In this document: piece by piece, positions 58,842 to 64,000 of the stretch
Layout of the letters: every line of letters starts with the position of its first letter
Position numbering within the stretch: the first letter of the stretch is position 1
DNA from: Massospora cicadina
Taxonomy: Eukaryota; Entomophthoromycota; Entomophthoromycetes; Entomophthorales; Entomophthoraceae
Length of the DNA stretch: 64,000 nucleotides
Reading direction: 5' to 3'
Assembly (NCBI GenBank): GCA_022478985.1
Contig: JAKSZP010014547.1
Span: forward strand, 62,001 to 126,000
Made by a program: the position numbers and the translations under genes
Notes under the pieces: generated by a model
What the model saw: only the letters and a program-made list of their open reading frames with translations
The model's database searches: none
Told to the model about the DNA's origin: nothing

Positions 58842-61111
58842 TGTCAACGCCTAGGTTTTATCTCACTTAACTGGTTTGATCAAAGTGGCTGATCTTCTTA
58901 TTATGATTTCTGGAGTATACATATTTGACACCAAAATTGGTTTGATGCAATAGAGGTGTAATGAAACCTGGGTTTAAAACTCTTTGCTTTTGACATAATG
59001 TAATAAATTATTACTAAATAAAATTGTTACTTGCCACAATGGTGAAAGCTTCTTAGACACTCTTTTGCCTTTTTGGCATAAACTTAATACGTTGGCCTCT
59101 TGAACAAGATACAATGTAATCCTTGACCAACCTTTCTCTTTTTCACATAACATCTTGATATACTCTTGAGTGACCATTCTGAGTAGATTTCAGACTGGCT
59201 ACTGATGTCTTCTGTTCAGTTTATCCAAGATTCGTTATTAGAGATCTCTTCACTTGAATGAAAAAAGAGAAACAAAGATATATTTTAGATTCCGAAATAA
59301 AAGAATACTTTATAAAAAATAAAGTATTTTTAATATTTTATCAAAATTCAGGATAATTAATGTATTTTAAGGAACTGGACATTTATAAATAACATAGTCC
59401 CATATGGAACTCGTGCGCTGGCACATTTTCATCCACTTTACCCAAAAATTAATTATTTTTAGTTCCATAATGCAGAAGCTTAATCTCATGGTGTACATCC
59501 CTTGACCAGAATTTTGGGCTTCACCTTATGTAACTTTTAATTTTTGGTTAGGGGTAGGAATATTCCCTCCAGTTATTGACAATTTCCTCTTTTGGAATTC
59601 AAGCTTTAAGGTTCAGTTGGTTACGCCATCTTAAGAAGTTTAAATTTGGGGTCTTAAACAACAATGGAAAAATGGTTATTAGTCTTATTTTATAATATTT
59701 GTATTGACTGTTTGTTTAGGAAAACTAGCAATAGACATGATATGCTTTTACTCCCATCAGCAGCACCATTAGTAAAAACTAAATGTCTTTAGATGGTTGC
59801 ATACTATCTCTATACCTTAAAGGTATAGAAAGGGCTTTATCTTTGTCATTGTTGGTGCCATAAGCTATAAAAATAGTCATAAATAATCCGTTAAATCTCT
59901 TTGGTTGACACATCTTAACCTAATGTTATATTTTCTGTATTGTTGTAATCCTTAAATGGGGTTTAATTATCCCTTACATGATTCAATCATCTTTTTAAAA
60001 GATTTGTTATTGTTGCCTTTTGTAAAGGTCTTTCCTAAGGCTGAGGAATTACCTTCTGACATATTCATGGCTTCATCAAAGACACTGGTACAATAATTTC
60101 TTGTCCTTAAAAGAAACTCATGTAAGGCCAAAATCCTGAGATAGATGAAAGACTATTATTAAACAGATGAAAAACTTGTTCTATAAATGGCCTCAAAAAT
60201 TTTCAAGATTTCATGACTTTGTAAGACTCTGCATCAGATTAATGGAGGCTTAATCTTAAATTGGCCTCCAAAATTTAATTAAAGCATGGTTTTTCTTTAT
60301 TAATATGCCTATACTCTAGATCAAACAAAAACAAAGGAATTAATGTAACTCTTGGCTTCAGAGTAATCATTAAGCTGAGGTGCTTGATTTTAGGCTCAGA
60401 GTTTTTACACTTAAAGATTATAGCTTCTGTTAAGGTTGCCAGGACTGGCTTCTGAACAATGATGTCTTAAAACGACTGTGATGGTGTAACAAAAACTCAG
60501 TCAACAGAATGGATAGTAATTGGGGTATTTATACAATCTAGAACATGTCAATATTTTTATGGCTCATTGATACCCTACAGATAGATTTTTTAGGTTCCCT
60601 ACAATCAGGTTCTTACTAGTTATTCTGGACTGAGGGCAGAAAAATTGCTTTTTCTTTTCTCCATCATTTGAAGTCTCATAACCCCATTGTCCTAAGGCTT
60701 TCTAGACCTTGTCACTTTGACTTGAAAGCTGCCATATAATTTTAGTCTTTTAGTGCCTCTAGAAAAATGACACCTGTCAGGATTTCGCCAAATTCTTTTA
60801 TCTCCAAGGATTCCACTCCATCGATTTCCCCAGCATCATTGGAAGGAGAGAGCAATATATCTCAATCTATCAAGGTAACAATCAATCTCATTATAATCAA
60901 TTAATTGAAGATTTGATCGCATGGAGATTAATTTGCTCTGATAGATTATATGCCATTATGAGCCTAAAAATATCCCCTCTTTTCAATAATAAAAAACTAG
61001 GTCTAATTATAAACTATATTTTTTAATTCATTGCTTTTTTTGGATAATTCGCTCAGTGTAACTTCAAGAGAAAACCTGCCCCATTGTAAGTATAATTTAA
61101 AGCTTTTAGAC
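58842..61111. repeat. 5' LTR of element N (minus) and LTR of element R (plus)
   Basis: The left part must be the 5' LTR of N because a primer binding site in minus orientation abuts it. The right part must end an LTR in plus orientation because a perfect primer binding site starts at 61,112. The boundary cannot be drawn without partner copies. The region has no coding motif and is AT-rich. CAGACTGGCTACTGATG near 59,193 resembles a stretch of the M LTRs, so the N and M LTRs may be distantly related. Confidence 0.5.
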
Positions 61112-61129
61112 TGGTGCTCACTACAGGGT
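61112..61129 (+). other. Primer binding site of element R
   Basis: TGGTGCTCACTACAGGGT follows LTR-like DNA ending ..CTTTTAGAC. The interior of R is broken off 39 bases later by the LTR of element P; the remainder would lie right of the window. Confidence 0.7.
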
Positions 61130-61168
61130 CACTCTGAGTTACACACCAGTAAAAACGTCGATCACTAC

Positions 61169-61715
61169 TGTCACAATTCCAATATGACTGGACGATAAGT
61201 CCAAAATCATCATGGAAAATGTATGGATTCCATTAGAATTGAACCGGTAATGGCAATTTAATCCATAAATTGAGGTGATACTGGGTTAATGGGAAATCGC
61301 CTTGAATAAGGCGATCAGGCAATATCAACATTCAACAAATACAAATTAAATTGCCTACAAATTAGGTGATAGGGAATTAAAAGAATTTAGTCAAAACGAG
61401 GAGAATCTGTGGAACCAAATAGTCTAAGCAATGAGTGTGGTATTGTTTGAAGCTGCTGTATATGAGCGTGATGGGCAATTAAGAAGGGTTGTTGGTTAAT
61501 AGAGAAAAAGGGAGTAAGAAGAGAGGATCTTATGAGTATATATATTTAAATAAAGTATTATAGTGGGGTGCAAGTGCCCCATAGATATATATTAACATTT
61601 TATTCTGTTGTTACAAAGGACCACAATCATCATATCGTGGGTTCTATTGCTCAGTGGGCTAAACCCTGTGCAAAACTCTTATGGAAAATCCTCTGGATTC
61701 AGCCAATTTACAACA
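61169..61715 (+). repeat. 5' LTR of element P
   Basis: It starts TGTCACAATTCC and ends CAATTTACAACA, directly before the primer binding site. It contains a perfect 8-bp hairpin ATCGCCTT-GAAT-AAGGCGAT (61,296-61,315) and a TATA-like TATATATTTAAATAAAG near 61,540. It matches the minus-oriented LTR at 1-406. Confidence 0.85.
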
Positions 61716-61716
61716 G

Positions 61717-61735
61717 TGGTGCTCACTACAGGGGG
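61717..61735 (+). other. Primer binding site of element P
   Basis: TGGTGCTCACTACAGGGGG lies one base after the LTR end CA, the best example of the shared site. Confidence 0.88.
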
Positions 61736-61849
61736 CCCATTGATCAGTAATAAATTGATAAAATCTAAGTCGCCTGCTATGTCTCACCTAGGTTGCTTTA
61801 AAAAAATCTTCAGGAGACAATAGGACTGTTTTATTTGAGAAGTTGAAAC

Positions 61850-62778
61850 TTGCATTGGACACAGTGCTCAAAAACAAGATGAGCTGCTCCAGGAAGTCTG
61901 CTGTGCTCAGCTGCTGCCCTTTGATCGCGATGGCAATATTCATGGATTCCTTCAACAATTTGAGTTTGCAACAGAAGGTGCCTCAGATCAATGCAGGGCA
62001 AAACTGTTAATCTCTACCTTGGATGTCAGAAGTGCTGATCAAGTTGTTTGTTACCTATCAGACAGTTCCGTTACTTATCAAGAGGTCAAGGAGATGGTGA
62101 TATGATTGTTCAGTGGAAAAGCAAAGATGTCTCAGCAGAAAGCTGAGTTTCTGACCATTTTTTTCTACAAAATTGGAGACTCACCACATTCGCTGAGCGG
62201 TTTACAGTGGAAGCACATGTGTTGATTGGGGCTGGGATTCTAGCTGAAGCTGATGTATGCATTGCAATGGCCTCTGCAGTAAAGCCATATCCTGAGCTTT
62301 ACAATGTTATGGCCTCACTATTGGATGAAGATGTGCCATTGATCAAAATTGTTCAGTTTCTACACCAGATATCTGCCAACTTCCCTCCACCCAATATTGA
62401 GCGGGTTCCTACTGTTGCTGGGGCCTACCCTAACCAGGGGAAGGAAAGCAACCATTCAATGCAGATCTTGCCAGGCTACTCCCCCGCAGCTCACCAACTG
62501 TCTCATAACTCTTGAGCAATAACTGCCCAACTACTGCTTCAGCCTTAACTATGCTGCTCGACAGCAGGCAGCCTACCAATGTGGGTCTGGTTACACTGAC
62601 CATCTTTGGAACAACTTTCCAAGCAGGCCAACTTATATTATGCACAGACATAGGCCCTATGGAGTTAGTTGCATTAATTGCAGTCACACCGGGCATATGG
62701 GACTATGGTGCACTTATTAACAGATTCCTCGCGTACAACAGGATCAAGGTTATCAAGGAAAAAGTCAGAGCGGAGTAG
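61850..62778 (+). pseudogene. Element P gag (few lesions)
   Basis: Plus strand. The capsid-like first half reads LLPFDRDGNIHGFLQQFEFA and LLISTLDVRSADQVVCYL at about 61,890-62,080. After a shift it continues MEAHVLIGAGILAEADVC (from 62,207), FLHQISANFPPPN, then a complete zinc knuckle C-IN-C-SHTG-H-MGLW-C at 62,670-62,711 (CX2CX4HX4C). The knuckle is intact, unlike those of most other elements in the window. Frames change at least twice and a few stops occur. Confidence 0.8.
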
Positions 62779-64000
62779 AGATGAAACTCTCTACTTCTGC
62801 TATCTCGAAGTCATATGTCCCCTCTGAATTGATTGTATTGAAGAAAGTAGACGCCTCCCAGTATGATGATACATTCCTTTACCAACAGCCATTTGGGGGA
62901 ATAAATGTTCTGACCCAAGCGTAATTCAAAAATATGGCTGACCCAGGGTTTTTGGCGCAGCCAAAGCCTTACACTTGCCAAATGTTTGATCAAAACCTAT
63001 CAGACAAGCTGGAACCATATTAGATGCGTTGTCTCTAAGAGAATCGATGTATCCTTTCTGGTGGATGCTATTATAGCAAGCTACCTAAACTCAGTGTGGG
63101 TATTATAGGTTTCCTGGGAAAATGTGAACTGCTGAATGTACATGTAGTAAATATTTGGCTTTCATTTTACTCAGAGTGCACTTACTGTGATGTGATAGTA
63201 GAAAATCCTGAATACAAGCTAAAATTGACATGAGCGCTCCTGTTAACATTGTCTCCACTAAGTTGGTGGCAAAGTTGGCTTTAAAACCTGACATAGAACA
63301 CTAGATGGTGTATGGGACTGCTGAAATAAAAACCACAGTCTCCGAGGAGTATATAGCACACTTCCTTTGCAGTTTGGATCTGTTGTTATTATGGCACCGG
63401 CAGTGGTATTACCAAATAGCCACTATGATTTTCTGATTGGGACTGCATTTATGCGACACTATGGGGCTGTTGTTGACATGATGGAAGAGACCCTAGACAT
63501 CCTGGGATAACGAAATTCCCATCTATTTTACTTCCAGGGGAGTGCCAGATGACCCAATTTGCTCTAGTCAAATTAATCTCACCTATAGCGATGGTGTGAT
63601 ACCTGTAAAATATTGGCAGATGAAGCGGAAGACTCAAACACTCCCAACACAGAGTTACGAGTACAAAGGGATTCCTCTATGATCTGCAAACGCTTTTACT
63701 ATCCCTTCTGGGCATCAGGTCATAATTGGAACTGAGCTTGAAATTGATATACCGGGTGGTCTGTATGGAGAGGTTGTGGGACCCTATCAACAATCACAAC
63801 TCGAATCTCATGTGGCTCCTTGGTTACTGTTACCTGGGCAAGGGGAAGTAAAAGTGTTGGTAGCAAATATGCAGAAGGAAGTGATGCAGGTTCAGCGGCA
63901 CCAAGTGGTAGCTTACCTGCATTTGATCACAATCAATGAGGTCCACCATATACATGACTTTGGTTCCTGGGAAGATCTCAGCTTGCCTTTAGAAACCCCT
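62779..64000 (+). pseudogene. Element P protease and post-protease domain (partial, runs off window)
   Basis: Plus strand. Around 63,215-63,300 IDMSAPVNIVSTKLVAKLAL lies in the protease active-site position, where DSGA is expected, and matches IDSRALINIVSTKLL in element J. NSHYDFLIGTAFMRHYGAVV near 63,420 is the second half of the protease. At about 63,725-63,940 there are EIDIPGGLYGEVVGPY, HVAPWLLLPGQGEVKVLVANM and HQVVAYLHL, aligned with the J segment at 33,140-33,385. The RT should begin just beyond the window. Confidence 0.75.

Larger units (their letters stand above)
61169..64000 (+). mobile_element. Element P: Ty3/gypsy element, 5' part
   Basis: A 547-bp LTR is followed at once by a primer binding site, a gag with an intact zinc knuckle, a protease and a post-protease segment, and then runs off the window. 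It is related to element J (same protease surroundings and post-protease domain). The LTR family also occurs at 1-406. Reading frames are longer than in most other elements here, but stops are present in each. Confidence 0.88.

Noticed and set aside
1..64000. CRISPR array, bacterial operon or phage content
   Set aside because: No regularly spaced repeats, no prokaryotic gene organisation; all recognisable genes are eukaryotic retroelement genes.

Overview
This window looks like heterochromatic, repeat-swollen DNA from a eukaryote. I see no host gene, rRNA or functional tRNA gene anywhere in it. Almost every base can be assigned to retroelements inserted into each other: Ty3/gypsy-type LTR elements, one nearly complete LINE, LINE-derived ORF1-only elements, a tRNA-like SINE and solo LTRs. 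The LINE type (APE endonuclease, RT, C-terminal zinc-ribbon-like end) and the many gypsy elements would fit a fungus with an expanded genome, but the sequence cannot fix the taxon. Nearly all coding regions are broken by stops and frameshifts, so most entries are pseudogenes.

Layout (letters are my labels). An old minus-strand gypsy element N runs through the window: gag 57.1-58.8 kb, protease/RT/RNase H 48.6-50.7 kb, integrase about 18.3-18.9 kb. It was split by element M (18,902-48,555, minus, perfect 5-bp target duplication ATGGG), by a LINE (50,671-57,130, minus, 17-bp target duplication) and on the left by element G (minus, about 0.7-16.6 kb plus its 5' LTR). M was split by H (27,062-46,242, minus). 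H was split by J (28,475-41,764, plus). J was split by L (34,017-36,565, plus, a mini LTR element) and by solo LTR F, and carries solo LTR K in its 5' LTR. L carries a 5'-truncated LINE-like copy in its second LTR. G in turn contains B (1,441-8,296, plus; with a SINE in its RNase H) and D (10,199-15,550, minus). The M 3' LTR carries element C (19,341-21,260), a LINE-like element that encodes only an ORF1-type protein. At the right end, element P (from 61,169, plus, running off the window) sits just after the primer binding site of another LTR element, R. An LTR of the P family, in the opposite orientation, lies at the left edge (1-406).

How the pieces relate. Nine of the LTR elements carry recognisable variants of one primer binding site (consensus TGGTGCTCACTACAGGGG) beside the 5' LTR, so they probably share one primer RNA. 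The full LINE has ORF1 (repeats, RRM-like region, CCHC knuckle) and ORF2 (APE endonuclease, RT, C-terminal Cys/His region) joined by an ATGA stop/start overlap. Element C and its truncated relatives keep an ORF1-like protein and a similar 3' tail but lack ORF2, as expected if they are mobilised in trans by a LINE machinery.

All boundaries were read by eye from repeat pairs, target duplications and interrupted protein frames. Where two copies of a repeat are present, edges are good to a few bases. Inside degenerate coding regions they are approximate.
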